Assembly: GCA_021803465.1 (NCBI GenBank)
Contig: JAJZLL010000057.1
Span: 1 to 57,828, forward strand
Length of the DNA: 57,828 bases
Reading direction: 5' to 3'
From: a bacterium
GTDB taxonomy: Bacteria > Chloroflexota > Dormibacteria > Aeolococcales > Aeolococcaceae
Shown here: in pieces, positions 23,931 through 32,482 of the stretch
Layout: every line of letters begins with the position of its first letter
Numbering within the stretch: position 1 is the stretch's first letter
Translations under genes and position numbers: made by a program
Notes under the pieces: generated by a model
What the model was told of the DNA's origin: nothing
Seen by the model: the letters and a program-made list of their open reading frames with translations, nothing else
The model's database searches: none

Positions 23931-24872
23931 CTAGTGGCTGAACTCACCAAACACTTTGATGATTGCAGGGCCAAGCAGCACAACAAAGAGTGTGGGGAAG
24001 ATGCAGAAAACCATGGGGAACAACATCTTCAGTGGAGCCTTCTGTCCAGCTTCTTCAGCTCGCTGCCGCCTTCTGCGCCGTATCTCCTCAGACTGGATGC
24101 GTAGCACGTTTGCGATGCCGACACCAAGCTGTTCTGATTGGACAACTGCCTGGATGAAGGTGTTGAGTTCTTCCACATTTGAACGCATGCCCATGTCGCT
24201 GAGCGCTTCATGGCGGGGACGTCCAAGGCGAATCTCCGAAAGGACGCGTGCAAACTCGTTGGAGAGCACGTTGTGGTATTTGTCTGTGACGCGGGTGAGT
24301 GCTGCATCAAAACCGAGTCCTGCTTCAACACTGATGGTGAGAAGATCGAGCGCACTTGGGAGGGCAATGATGAGTTCGTGCTTATGCCTGTTCACTGCGA
24401 TATTCAGGATGAGTGTGGGAAGGAGATAGCCGAGAATGGCGAAGAAGAGAGTTCCCACTATCACGAGGGTGAAACCGTACGTCGAGGCTGTAAGCCAGAT
24501 GGAAAGCAGGAGCCCGACAACTGCCAGCACGACAAATGAGATCATCTGAAGCACGAAGAAGCTTGCCGCATTGAGTCCTGCTGGCCTGCCAGCGAGGATG
24601 AGCCTGTCTTCAAGAATGGACTGTCTTGCTGCGGGAGTGACTCGGGCTGTCCAGTTTGCGAGCCGTTCCAGAGGGGGACGGATCACCCGGTCGAAGAAGG
24701 ACAGGGAAAGCTCAACCTCGGAGAGGTTTGTGACAACTCTGCCACTCGCATTGAACTGGGCCAGCCGCGCTTCGATGATGTCCGACTGGGTGCCCTGGTG
24801 CAGGTTCGCTCCAAGTCCAAGTACGATGAGGAAAATCGCGACTCCGGCAACAAGTGCAGCAAGAAGTGCCAT
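23931..24872 (-). CDS. tadC: Tad pilus inner-membrane protein TadC (T2SSF family)
   Basis: A 313-residue platform protein. An N-terminal span (LLAALVAGVAIFLIVLG) is followed by two spans around residues 100-150, the T2SSF domain (ALPSALDLLTISVEAGLGFDAALTRV; ALSDMGMRSNVEELNTFIQAV) and a C-terminal span (MVFCIFPTLFVVLLGPAII). It pairs with TadB to form the membrane base on which the CpaF ATPase acts. It follows tadB after 5 bp, and the stop lies 64 bp from the convergent zinc-ribbon gene. Confidence 0.9.
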   Translation of the reverse strand: MALLAALVAGVAIFLIVLGLGANLHQGTQSDIIEARLAQFNASGRVVTNLSEVELSLSFFDRVIRPPLERLANWTARVTPAARQSILEDRLILAGRPAGLNAASFFVLQMISFVVLAVVGLLLSIWLTASTYGFTLVIVGTLFFAILGYLLPTLILNIAVNRHKHELIIALPSALDLLTISVEAGLGFDAALTRVTDKYHNVLSNEFARVLSEIRLGRPRHEALSDMGMRSNVEELNTFIQAVVQSEQLGVGIANVLRIQSEEIRRRRRQRAEEAGQKAPLKMLFPMVFCIFPTLFVVLLGPAIIKVFGEFSH

Positions 24873-24877
24873 GGTCC

Positions 24878-25900
24878 CTACACCTCAATCTTGACAATGC
24901 GCTGGATGATGCCAAATCCAACAAGAATCGCGAATACGGAAATGCCACTGAGAATCCAGCCGAATGTGGTTGTGACAAGAGGCAGGAAATACGTTGGTTC
25001 GATGAAATACAGGAGCACTGCGACGCCGATGGGAAGGCCTGTGATGATGTAGCCAGACGTTCGGGCCTGTGCAGTGAGCGTCCTGATTTCGCCTTCAATG
25101 CGCACACGCTCCCTTATGGTGAACGCAATGGTGTCGAGAATCTCAGCAAGGTTTCCACCTACGACGCGCTGAATCTGCACTGCAGTGACCATGAGGTCGA
25201 AATCCTCGGACTGGTTGCGTTCCACCATGTGCTGGAGCGCATCGTCGACATTGATGCCAAGCGCGATCTCCCGTGTAGCGCGTGCGAATTCATCCCCGAT
25301 CGGTGGAGAAGATGACTGGGCGACTGTGCTCACAGCCTGCGTGAAGGAGTAGCCGGCGCGGAGCGCATTGCTGAGAAGCATCATGGTGTCACCAAGCTGC
25401 CTGTTGAATGCGGAGAGACGGTGTGACTGTCGGATCCGGAGAAAGATCTGGCTGCCGATGAGTGCAACGATGATGCCGATCGGCAGGGGGAGGATATTCC
25501 CTACGCGGACTGTGAAGATGAGTCCGACTGCAGCGCCAAGTATGAGGACAAGAGTCAGCCATTCAGCCGGCTTGATTCGGAGATCCGCCCGTGAAAGCTG
25601 TTCTGTGAGCTTCGATGTTGCAGTGGTCCGGGAGAGGGCCTTGTTCAGACTGCGGAACAGGCCCGTAAGAGGGGAACGGTTGCGCTCGTCCTCGCCCTCA
25701 AGTGAGCCTGAGGACGAGGACGCCTGATCCCCACTGAAGCGGCTGAGCCTGCTGAGGACATCATCTCCCCGAGAACCGCGTGAAATGAAGAATGCAGTGA
25801 TCGACATGATTGCAATGAACGCGAGCAGCGCGCTCAGCACAGCAAGGGGCTGGACTGTCACTGCTCCCACGAACATGCAGATCATTGCGTCATGCAACAT
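24878..25900 (-). CDS. tadB: Tad pilus inner-membrane protein TadB (T2SSF family)
   Basis: A 340-residue partner of TadC. An N-terminal span (LAVLSALLAFIAIMSITAFF) leads to a basic, Ser-rich cytosolic stretch. Two spans near residues 105-145 precede the T2SSF domain (LGDTMMLLSNALRAGYSFTQAVSTV; RNQSEDFDLMVTAVQIQRVVGGNLAEIL), and a C-terminal pair of spans ends the protein. The ATG at 25898-25900 has AAGGAT 6 nt ahead. It is 18 bp after cpaB, in the order cpaB-tadB-tadC. Confidence 0.9.
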   Translation of the reverse strand: MLHDAMICMFVGAVTVQPLAVLSALLAFIAIMSITAFFISRGSRGDDVLSRLSRFSGDQASSSSGSLEGEDERNRSPLTGLFRSLNKALSRTTATSKLTEQLSRADLRIKPAEWLTLVLILGAAVGLIFTVRVGNILPLPIGIIVALIGSQIFLRIRQSHRLSAFNRQLGDTMMLLSNALRAGYSFTQAVSTVAQSSSPPIGDEFARATREIALGINVDDALQHMVERNQSEDFDLMVTAVQIQRVVGGNLAEILDTIAFTIRERVRIEGEIRTLTAQARTSGYIITGLPIGVAVLLYFIEPTYFLPLVTTTFGWILSGISVFAILVGFGIIQRIVKIEV

Positions 25901-25918
25901 GCTGAATCCTTTCCAGTC

Positions 25919-26773
25919 CTACTGGCCACTGCTGAACATCTGCTGGATCTGTGTTGGGGTGACAGGAGGATCAGTCACCTGTGGCACAGTCGAGTTGGCG
26001 GGCGTGGAGCCCTCGTAGTTCGGCTTTGTGGGTGTCCCATACTCAGAGGCTGGCCTGAGCACGTACTTGATTTCGATGGGGAAATAGGTGTTCGTTGCAG
26101 CATTTCCCGTGTGGGTGACGATCCACGTGAGCTGCTCCGCAACGCCACGCTGGACCTGAACGATATAGACGGATGGAGCAGCTGTTCCACTGCCCTGTAC
26201 GCCCACGCACAGAACCTTGATGTCCTGGAAGAGGTAGCGGACATTGCCATGGCCATCATCGGCAATGATGTCGATGTGGTCACCTGGCTGGATGTAGTAC
26301 CCCACGCTCATGAGATCTGCACTGACACCTGTGAGGTTGCCCTGGCCCTGACCACCTGCAGGAATGGCAAGTGCGACTGTGCCTTTGGGAAGAATCTGAG
26401 GAATGTTCTGGCAGGCAGTGGTGCCGGAGACCGCAGCAGACTGGTTGGAGCTGCTGAGGATCATGCTCTGCGTGAGAATTGTGTGTGCGCTCGCGTTGGA
26501 CACGAGTGCCTTGCCCACGATTTGGGAAGGATCCGTGAGGGCGTCCGCCGGGACGAGCGACTGTGGCTCGCTTGTGACAGTCACCTGCTGGCTAGTGACG
26601 TTTGCACCTGCGGAGATGGTCTGGGATGCGACGAGAACGTTCACGGAGGGACCGTATTTGCTGCCAGAACCCTGGGACACGGCGTACCAGATCAAGGCAG
26701 CAGCAATGACTGCGCACAGCACCCCCAATATCAGGAACACCTTAGAGTTGGACTTGTTCGCTGGAATACTCAC
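25919..26773 (-). CDS. cpaB: Pilus assembly protein CpaB/RcpC (SAF domain)
   Basis: A 284-residue membrane-anchored protein. A single N-terminal span (VFLILGVLCAVIAAALIWYAV) is followed by a SAF domain (VLVASQTISAGANVTSQQVTV; VGKALVSNASAHTILTQSM) and an RcpC-type region (ALAIPAGGQG; GYYIQPGDHIDIIADDG). In Gram-negative bacteria CpaB works with the secretin; here no secretin is in view. The start is a GTG with GGAGGAAG ahead. It heads the cpaB-tadB-tadC operon, 131 bp after the TPR gene. Confidence 0.9.
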   Translation of the reverse strand: MSIPANKSNSKVFLILGVLCAVIAAALIWYAVSQGSGSKYGPSVNVLVASQTISAGANVTSQQVTVTSEPQSLVPADALTDPSQIVGKALVSNASAHTILTQSMILSSSNQSAAVSGTTACQNIPQILPKGTVALAIPAGGQGQGNLTGVSADLMSVGYYIQPGDHIDIIADDGHGNVRYLFQDIKVLCVGVQGSGTAAPSVYIVQVQRGVAEQLTWIVTHTGNAATNTYFPIEIKYVLRPASEYGTPTKPNYEGSTPANSTVPQVTDPPVTPTQIQQMFSSGQ

Positions 26774-26904
26774 TCTGCTTCCTCCGTCGATGAGTGTTGT
26801 GGTGCTGAATCAATCTCGTTCTTCTGCTGACCTGCCGCAGTTCGACAGGCACCAATACGTACTGTACAGGAGTGTGTGTTTTAAATGTAGGTTGACCCCA
26901 TTAA

Positions 26905-28089
26905 TCATTCCAGTCTGCCTGTTGTTCGCGCCTTCATGAGAAGCTCAAGAATGTCCTCGCGGTGCGGGGCAAGTGTGGATATCTTGCGGTACATGCGGAG
27001 CGCTTCCTGTGTGTCCCCCCTGAGGCGCATGATGTGCGCAGCACGCTCAAGGTAGCTGACTGCAGTGTTCATGTCCTGGTAGTCGATGCACGCGTCGGCG
27101 AGCCGGGAGAGGGCGGGAAGATGCAGCGGATCTGCCTTCATGGCAGCAAGATAGCAGTTCAGAGCAGCATGCTTCTTCTTGAGTGCCCGGCAGCGGTCTC
27201 CTGTATCAAGTGCAAGCTCTGCAACCTGGGTTCCACCTGTCTGGAGAGCCACATGCTGGAGAATTGATGCTGCCATGTCGCAGTGCTTCTGCTGGATGTG
27301 CTTCTCAATCTCGCTGCGAAGCCCATGCATGGCCGCCTGCTCGTCCGCAGCAAGCTCCCGTTCCTTAAGCTCATGGACAGATTCGAGCTTGCCATCGTAT
27401 GAACGAATGTTCCACGGACTCTCCAAGCCGGAAGTGCTGTCAGTCGCCACAGTTGCAGCCTTGGATGAACCAGAAGGTGCGTCAGGCACCTGTGCAGGCT
27501 CAGTGGATGGCTCCTTGTGGGGAGCAGTCGCCTTTCCTGTTGTCTCTGCCACCCCGATTACCTCGTCGCTTCCGATGGGAACATCAAGGTCATTGGGATG
27601 GGAAAGATGGAATCCATTGCGAAGGCTTACAAGCTGGTCTTCAGCTGGAGGGGACATCTCCTCTCCAGCTGAAGCTGCATTGAGCTTGGGAAGTGGTGCG
27701 GGTTCAGGTGCGACTGGAGCGGGTGGTGGAGGGGGAATGGGGGGGGATTCCCGCGAGAGGGTTTCCTCGATTCCGATCATCTCGGAGCTGCCTGGCGCAT
27801 GCTCGTCCGCTGAAAGGGCATCAATGGCAAGGAGGTATTCAAAGAGCGACTTCAGCAGCGCCTTACTCACGCTGATTGCCTTTCCGTGCTCTCCATGATC
27901 CTCGAGGTACTTCTGGGCATGGCTCACAACATCTGTCAAATGTTCCTCATCGAGATGCTGTGTCTTCACGCACTTGTCAATTTCCCTGTCCAGGAATGCG
28001 GGAAAGCCATCGAGATTCTCAGTCTGCGTGCGTGCAATCTGGGACCAGCTATCTCTCAGACTCCTCAAGAACTGATCGTTAAGAGACAC
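26905..28089 (-). CDS. TPR-repeat protein upstream of the tad genes
   Basis: A 394-residue cytosolic protein. The N-terminal 100 residues are helical, then a disordered Pro/Glu/Ala-rich linker follows (about 110-235, including PPIPPPPPAP). The C-terminal 150 residues form tetratricopeptide repeats (AALNCYLAAMKADPLHLPALSRLADA; AVSYLERAAHIMRLRGDTQEALRMY). Tad loci often encode a TPR protein (TadD), which is lipidated in Gram-negatives; this one has no signal peptide, so a TadD-like role is only inferred from its position ahead of cpaB. Confidence 0.72.
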   Translation of the reverse strand: MSLNDQFLRSLRDSWSQIARTQTENLDGFPAFLDREIDKCVKTQHLDEEHLTDVVSHAQKYLEDHGEHGKAISVSKALLKSLFEYLLAIDALSADEHAPGSSEMIGIEETLSRESPPIPPPPPAPVAPEPAPLPKLNAASAGEEMSPPAEDQLVSLRNGFHLSHPNDLDVPIGSDEVIGVAETTGKATAPHKEPSTEPAQVPDAPSGSSKAATVATDSTSGLESPWNIRSYDGKLESVHELKERELAADEQAAMHGLRSEIEKHIQQKHCDMAASILQHVALQTGGTQVAELALDTGDRCRALKKKHAALNCYLAAMKADPLHLPALSRLADACIDYQDMNTAVSYLERAAHIMRLRGDTQEALRMYRKISTLAPHREDILELLMKARTTGRLE

Positions 28090-28368
28090 GAATGCTCTTC
28101 TCCCTGTGGGTGTGCCCCATATGCGAGGCTTTCGTGGGCCTAGCGCAATGATAGGTGGGCAGCCCCTTCATGGCAACAATCGTCAATGAACTGTAATATG
28201 TCACGATCGTGTGGCGATGTCGTCACACGCTTTCCAGCACCTCGGATACGTGACACGCTGGGACCATCTGGGGATAGCCGCCACCCCCGCAGGGAAGAAC
28301 GCAGTCAGTTCCCCGGTGGTACTCCGCATCCAGCATATGTATAGAGGTCATACCAGAGATCACAGCTC
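28090..28368. other. Divergent intergenic region with hairpin
   Basis: A 279-bp spacer between the TPR gene and the GGDEF-EAL gene holds no gene. A stable inverted repeat at 28208-28229 (CGTGTGGC/GTCACACG, one G-T wobble, 6-nt loop) and several GC-rich blocks near 28260-28325 suggest a structured leader or operator. It does not match the cyclic-di-GMP riboswitch consensus that I know. Confidence 0.45.
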
Positions 28369-30111
28369 ATGAAGAAGGTTCACACGATGCCATCAGGCTA
28401 TGAGCAGGAAGTGCACGGTGAAGTCGCAACGATGATCGTTGATGAGGTTGGCGTCATTGAGCACGCCAACGAGCACCTTCTTCGCCTGGGAGGCTGGGAC
28501 CTCAAGATGGTTGTTGGAAAGGTCTGGTACGATGCGCTGGTCCCAACAAATGTCCGCATGACTGTTGCACAGCGGTTCGGACTCATTGTGAACGTTCGAA
28601 ATGAGCCGCACTATGTGGAAGCTCCGATCATTACTCCCAATGGGCAGCAGCGCATTATTGCCTGGACATTCACAGCGCAGCATGAGACTGACCACGAGCC
28701 GTTCAGATGGAGGGCAGTCGGGATTGATGTCACACACTGGATCAAGGAGAGGGATCTCCTTGTGGCGCGGATCGACTACGAGACAGTGCACGATCCGCTC
28801 ACGGGTCTCATGAATGGTGTGACATTCCGCAGCATGGTGGATACACTCATCCGCAGTGCAATAGAACGCGAAGAGATTGTGGGCGTCATCCTCCTCAACA
28901 TTGACAGGTTCCGTTCGATAGACGAGACTGCTGGACGCGAGATTGGAGATTCCCTCCTCTTCGAGGTTGCCCAGCGCATCAAGAGATGCCGTGGCAACGA
29001 CATCATCGCGAGATGGGGAGGTGACGAGTTCACTATTGCTGTCACGGGCATTCGCACGAAAGAGGAGGTGGAAGCTGCAGCCCGCCATATTGCGGAACAC
29101 ATCCATTCCCCCTACCACATCGACGGACGATCGTTCCATCTGCACACGCGCATTGGCCTGTCCGTTGCGCCCCATGATGGAGCCCGTGCTGATGACCTCA
29201 TGCAGCATGTGAGTGTCGCAGTCGATGTTGCGAAGACGCTCCGTGGCGACCACATCGTCTCCTTTTCGGAAGCTCTTGGAAGACAGATTGAGGAACAGGT
29301 CGTTCTTGAGCAGGAGCTGCACGGAGCCATTGAACGTGGAGAGATTGTTGTCGTATACCAGGCACAGGTGGATGCGGTCACGCGTGAGATAGTCGGAGTG
29401 GAGGCGCTTGCACGGTGGTTCCATCCTCGTCTTGGGGAGATCAGCCCAACAGTCTTCATTCCCATTGCGGAAGGGACGGGACTCATCCGGACGTTGGGGC
29501 TGCACATTCTCCGTGAATCCCTTCTCCAGGGGAAACGGTGGCGTGACCAGGGGTATCCACCGTTTCATATTGCGGTGAACATCTCTCCACGGCAGCTTGG
29601 ACATCCAACATTTGTGCATGATGTGTTCGCGGTGCTCGCGACAACGGACACAGATCCACGATTCCTTGAACTGGAACTCACGGAGAGCGCTGTCATGGAG
29701 GACATGGAATCCGCCACGGAAGTCCTCCAGTCTCTCGCCAAGGCAGGTATCTCCGTTGCGCTGGATGATTTCGGTACAGGATATTCATGTCTCGCATACC
29801 TCGATCAGCTCCAGGTGAGCACCATCAAACTTGACCGCATATTCCTTCGCTCCACGTCGCATGCGAAGGATCCCAACGCGCTTCTCCGGGGACTCATCGC
29901 ATTGGGGAAGGCTCTGGATCTCCGCATAGTGGCGGAGGGTGTTGAAAACGAGGAGCACATTGCCAGGCTCGATCACGAGGGGGCGGATGTCTACCAGGGA
30001 TTTTTCTTTTCCCGTCCACTCACTGTTGATGAGGTTACTCGACTTCTCGACCAGTACGGAGTCAAATCCGAGTTCGACGAGCACACTGGAAGCCCCGAAA
30101 GCGTCGATTGA
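28369..30111 (+). CDS. PAS-GGDEF-EAL cyclic-di-GMP protein
   Basis: A 580-residue cytosolic signalling protein. A PAS domain (about 15-130) with the usual follow-on DVTHWIKERDLL leads into GGDEF (about 135-295; active site WGGDEF intact, HDPLTGLMN at the start) and EAL (about 315-565; VEALARW, ELTESAV, LDDFGTGYS, EGVENEEH, YQGFFFSRP). Both halves look catalytically intact, so it could make and degrade cyclic-di-GMP under control of the PAS signal. Its location between the tad genes and an exporter fits a role in surface attachment, but that is inference. Confidence 0.93.
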   Translation: MKKVHTMPSGYEQEVHGEVATMIVDEVGVIEHANEHLLRLGGWDLKMVVGKVWYDALVPTNVRMTVAQRFGLIVNVRNEPHYVEAPIITPNGQQRIIAWTFTAQHETDHEPFRWRAVGIDVTHWIKERDLLVARIDYETVHDPLTGLMNGVTFRSMVDTLIRSAIEREEIVGVILLNIDRFRSIDETAGREIGDSLLFEVAQRIKRCRGNDIIARWGGDEFTIAVTGIRTKEEVEAAARHIAEHIHSPYHIDGRSFHLHTRIGLSVAPHDGARADDLMQHVSVAVDVAKTLRGDHIVSFSEALGRQIEEQVVLEQELHGAIERGEIVVVYQAQVDAVTREIVGVEALARWFHPRLGEISPTVFIPIAEGTGLIRTLGLHILRESLLQGKRWRDQGYPPFHIAVNISPRQLGHPTFVHDVFAVLATTDTDPRFLELELTESAVMEDMESATEVLQSLAKAGISVALDDFGTGYSCLAYLDQLQVSTIKLDRIFLRSTSHAKDPNALLRGLIALGKALDLRIVAEGVENEEHIARLDHEGADVYQGFFFSRPLTVDEVTRLLDQYGVKSEFDEHTGSPESVD

Positions 30112-30177
30112 CTGCTGGTTGCTATGCTGGGTGAGGGAGAATCGTTCCGTCCAGATAAGTGTGCGAGCGCAGTGAGT

Positions 30178-31065
30178 ATGGACATCATTGAAGTTGACAG
30201 CGTCAGGAAGTCGTATGGCGACATTGAGGCTGTAGCAGGCATCAGCCTTCACGTGGGCGAGGGCGAAGTCGTAGCACTGCTTGGCCCAAACGGAGCTGGC
30301 AAGACCACTACAGTGGAGATCCTTGAGGGGTACAGGAGACGCGACAGTGGCAGCGTCTCGGTGCTTGGGATGGATCCCTGGCGAGCGGGAAGCGCATTCC
30401 GCTCAAGGGTGGGACTCGTTCTCCAGGAATGTGCGCTCCCTCCGGGGCTTACAGTCATGGAACTGCTCACCCTGTATGCGTCCTACTACGAGCATGCTCG
30501 TTCCCCCAAGGAAGTGCTTGGTCTGGTGGGGCTTGAAGGTGTCGAAGGCATGCGTGTCAGGAAGCTGTCGGGTGGGCAGCAGCGTCGAATTGACCTGGCG
30601 CTTGCCCTCATTGGGGATCCTGCCCTCATTTTTCTCGATGAGCCAACGACAGGGTTCGATCCTGGGGCTCGACGGTCGGCATGGGACATAGTCAAGGGCA
30701 TGCAGTCGATAGGGAAGACGGTCGTGCTCACGACCCACTACATGGATGAAGCCTATGCCCTTGCCAACAGGCTGTACATCATTGCGAAAGGAAGCGTGGT
30801 TGAAGAGGGCACTCCGGATGCCATCATCCAGCGATCCCAGCGTCGCACAAGGATCACCTTCTCCCATGGAGACACCCAGGCTCTTCCCCCTGTAGACGGT
30901 GAAGTCCAGAAAGAGGGCGGCTCTGTGGTGGTTGAGACCGATGCACCCCTCAAGGCGCTCCATGCGATCACGGGCTGGGCAATCGCAAACACGGTCAACA
31001 TTGAGAATCTTGAAGTGAAGAATCCCTCACTTGAAGACGTGTATCTGGAGCTTACCAATGCATAA
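30178..31065 (+). CDS. ABC-2 type exporter ATP-binding protein
   Basis: A 295-residue ATPase: Walker A GPNGAGKTTT, Q-loop VLQE, signature LSGGQQRRIDLALAL, Walker B LIFLDEPTTGFDP, switch histidine in TTHYMDEA. A C-terminal extension of about 80 residues is typical of CcmA/DrrA-like exporters. The ATG at 30178 starts the first strand (IIEVDSVRKSY). It overlaps the permease gene by 8 bp, so the two form one exporter; the substrate is unknown (drug, lipid or polysaccharide). Confidence 0.92.
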   Translation: MDIIEVDSVRKSYGDIEAVAGISLHVGEGEVVALLGPNGAGKTTTVEILEGYRRRDSGSVSVLGMDPWRAGSAFRSRVGLVLQECALPPGLTVMELLTLYASYYEHARSPKEVLGLVGLEGVEGMRVRKLSGGQQRRIDLALALIGDPALIFLDEPTTGFDPGARRSAWDIVKGMQSIGKTVVLTTHYMDEAYALANRLYIIAKGSVVEEGTPDAIIQRSQRRTRITFSHGDTQALPPVDGEVQKEGGSVVVETDAPLKALHAITGWAIANTVNIENLEVKNPSLEDVYLELTNA

Positions 31066-31828
31066 TCTCAGGAAACTCCTTCGCCAGATCCAGTTCGAGC
31101 AGCGAGCATTCTGGCGCAATCCAGCAAGTGCAGTCTTCACGTTCGTTTTTCCCGTCATCATTCTCGTTGTCCTGGGGAACGTGAATTCCCATGCACATTT
31201 TCGAGTAGGCGCCCACTCGTACACCTATGATGACTACCTCGCGCCAGCGATGTCCGCCTACGGCATCATCTCCGCGACCTTCGTCTCACTTGCGATGATC
31301 CTGTCAATCCGGCGTGATTCTGGAGTCCTCAAGAGGTTCCAGGGAACTCCGCTTGGTTCGACGATGTTCATAGTGTCGATACTCATTTCATCACTCATCA
31401 ATGTCATCATCATGATGGTGCTCACTATTGGCCTGGGCATGATCTCCCTGGGCGTGCACTTTCCAGCAAACATGCTTGAGACAGTCGCCATCATGCTTTT
31501 TGGTGCAGTCTGCTTCGCAGGTCTGGGGGTAGCAATGGCTGCGTTCATTCCCAACTCCGATGCGGCTCCAGCCATCGTGAATGGCATCTTCTTTCCCATT
31601 GCTTTCATCTCGGGGATCTTCTTTCCCATCAGTAGCACAAGCATTCTTGGCCGCATCGGCAACTTCTTTCCCATCAGCCATTACTCAACTGCAGTGTTCG
31701 ACGCGTACAATCCCATCGGAACAGCACCATCTGTTGCAGGGTCGGACGTGCTCATCCTTGCAGTCTGGGGACTGGTGGGAATTCTTTTTGCCATTCGGCG
31801 GTTCAAGTGGGAGCCGTCTCGCAGGTAG
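31058..31828 (+). CDS. ABC-2 type exporter permease
   Basis: A 256-residue protein with six membrane spans. An N-terminal amphipathic lead (LRQIQFEQRAFWRNPASAV) precedes the first span (FTFVFPVIILVVLG). The conserved cytosolic turn RRDSGVLKRFQGTPL and FFPIAFISGIFFP are hallmarks of DrrB/NodJ-like ABC-2 permeases. The ATG overlaps the ATPase stop by 8 bp. It ends 3 bp before the convergent lipoprotein gene. Confidence 0.9.
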   Translation: MHNLRKLLRQIQFEQRAFWRNPASAVFTFVFPVIILVVLGNVNSHAHFRVGAHSYTYDDYLAPAMSAYGIISATFVSLAMILSIRRDSGVLKRFQGTPLGSTMFIVSILISSLINVIIMMVLTIGLGMISLGVHFPANMLETVAIMLFGAVCFAGLGVAMAAFIPNSDAAPAIVNGIFFPIAFISGIFFPISSTSILGRIGNFFPISHYSTAVFDAYNPIGTAPSVAGSDVLILAVWGLVGILFAIRRFKWEPSRR

Positions 31829-31831
31829 GCC

Positions 31832-32482
31832 CTATTTCGCCTTTGGCGTCGCGAGGGCAGACGACTCGAGCCGTGTCGTGATGTTTGCCGCAATGGTTGC
31901 AGCATCACTGATGCCATTTCCATCGTAGCGCTGACGCACGTAGAGGATTTCTATGATGTTCGACATTCTCCACAGTATCGTGTACTGGAGCACGATCACC
32001 CGCTCGCTTGTGGGTGTGACACGGCTTTCCACTGTGGCCAGCGCTTCATCGCCAATGGGTCCAGGTGAGACCTGCTGGCTCGTGGGTACTGCCTGTATCC
32101 ATGCGCCTTCGACTGAGAAGGCCTGGGCCGCTGCAGAAGAGGAAGGAAACTGCTCTGCATAGGAGATGACATCAAGCGGACCATTGGAAAAGAGAATGTC
32201 TGGTACGGCACGGAAGTAGTGTGCCATGGCAGTTGAACTGAGTCCCAATGAGCGCAGTTTCTCTGCTCTTTGAGCAGTGACAAAGGGCATGGAGTCTGCA
32301 GCCACAGATGCTGGCGCAGTCGTGACAGTGAATCCAGCAGCATCAAGGTCGGCAAGCCGTGCAGTGTATTGCACTGCCCCCTTGTGGTACGAGAGAGGAG
32401 GAGAGGAAGTCGCTCCACATCCTCCAAGCATGAGGGTGAGAAGGGCCATGCAGCTCCATGCGATGCGATGGAACCGGCTCAT
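31832..32482 (-). CDS. Lipoprotein of the FtsX-type exporter operon
   Basis: A 216-residue exported lipoprotein with lipobox LGGC (L19-G20-G21-C22). The mature part is soluble, with no family I recognise. Its start overlaps the stop of the permease gene (ATGA), so it is coupled to the exporter and probably acts with it outside the membrane, for example in substrate delivery or sensing. Confidence 0.72.
   Translation of the reverse strand: MSRFHRIAWSCMALLTLMLGGCGATSSPPLSYHKGAVQYTARLADLDAAGFTVTTAPASVAADSMPFVTAQRAEKLRSLGLSSTAMAHYFRAVPDILFSNGPLDVISYAEQFPSSSAAAQAFSVEGAWIQAVPTSQQVSPGPIGDEALATVESRVTPTSERVIVLQYTILWRMSNIIEILYVRQRYDGNGISDAATIAANITTRLESSALATPKAK

Noticed and set aside
28255-28330. A possible cyclic-di-GMP riboswitch ahead of the GGDEF-EAL gene.
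   Set aside because: Key consensus stretches (GCACAGGGCAAACC, GGGACGCAAAGCC) are absent.
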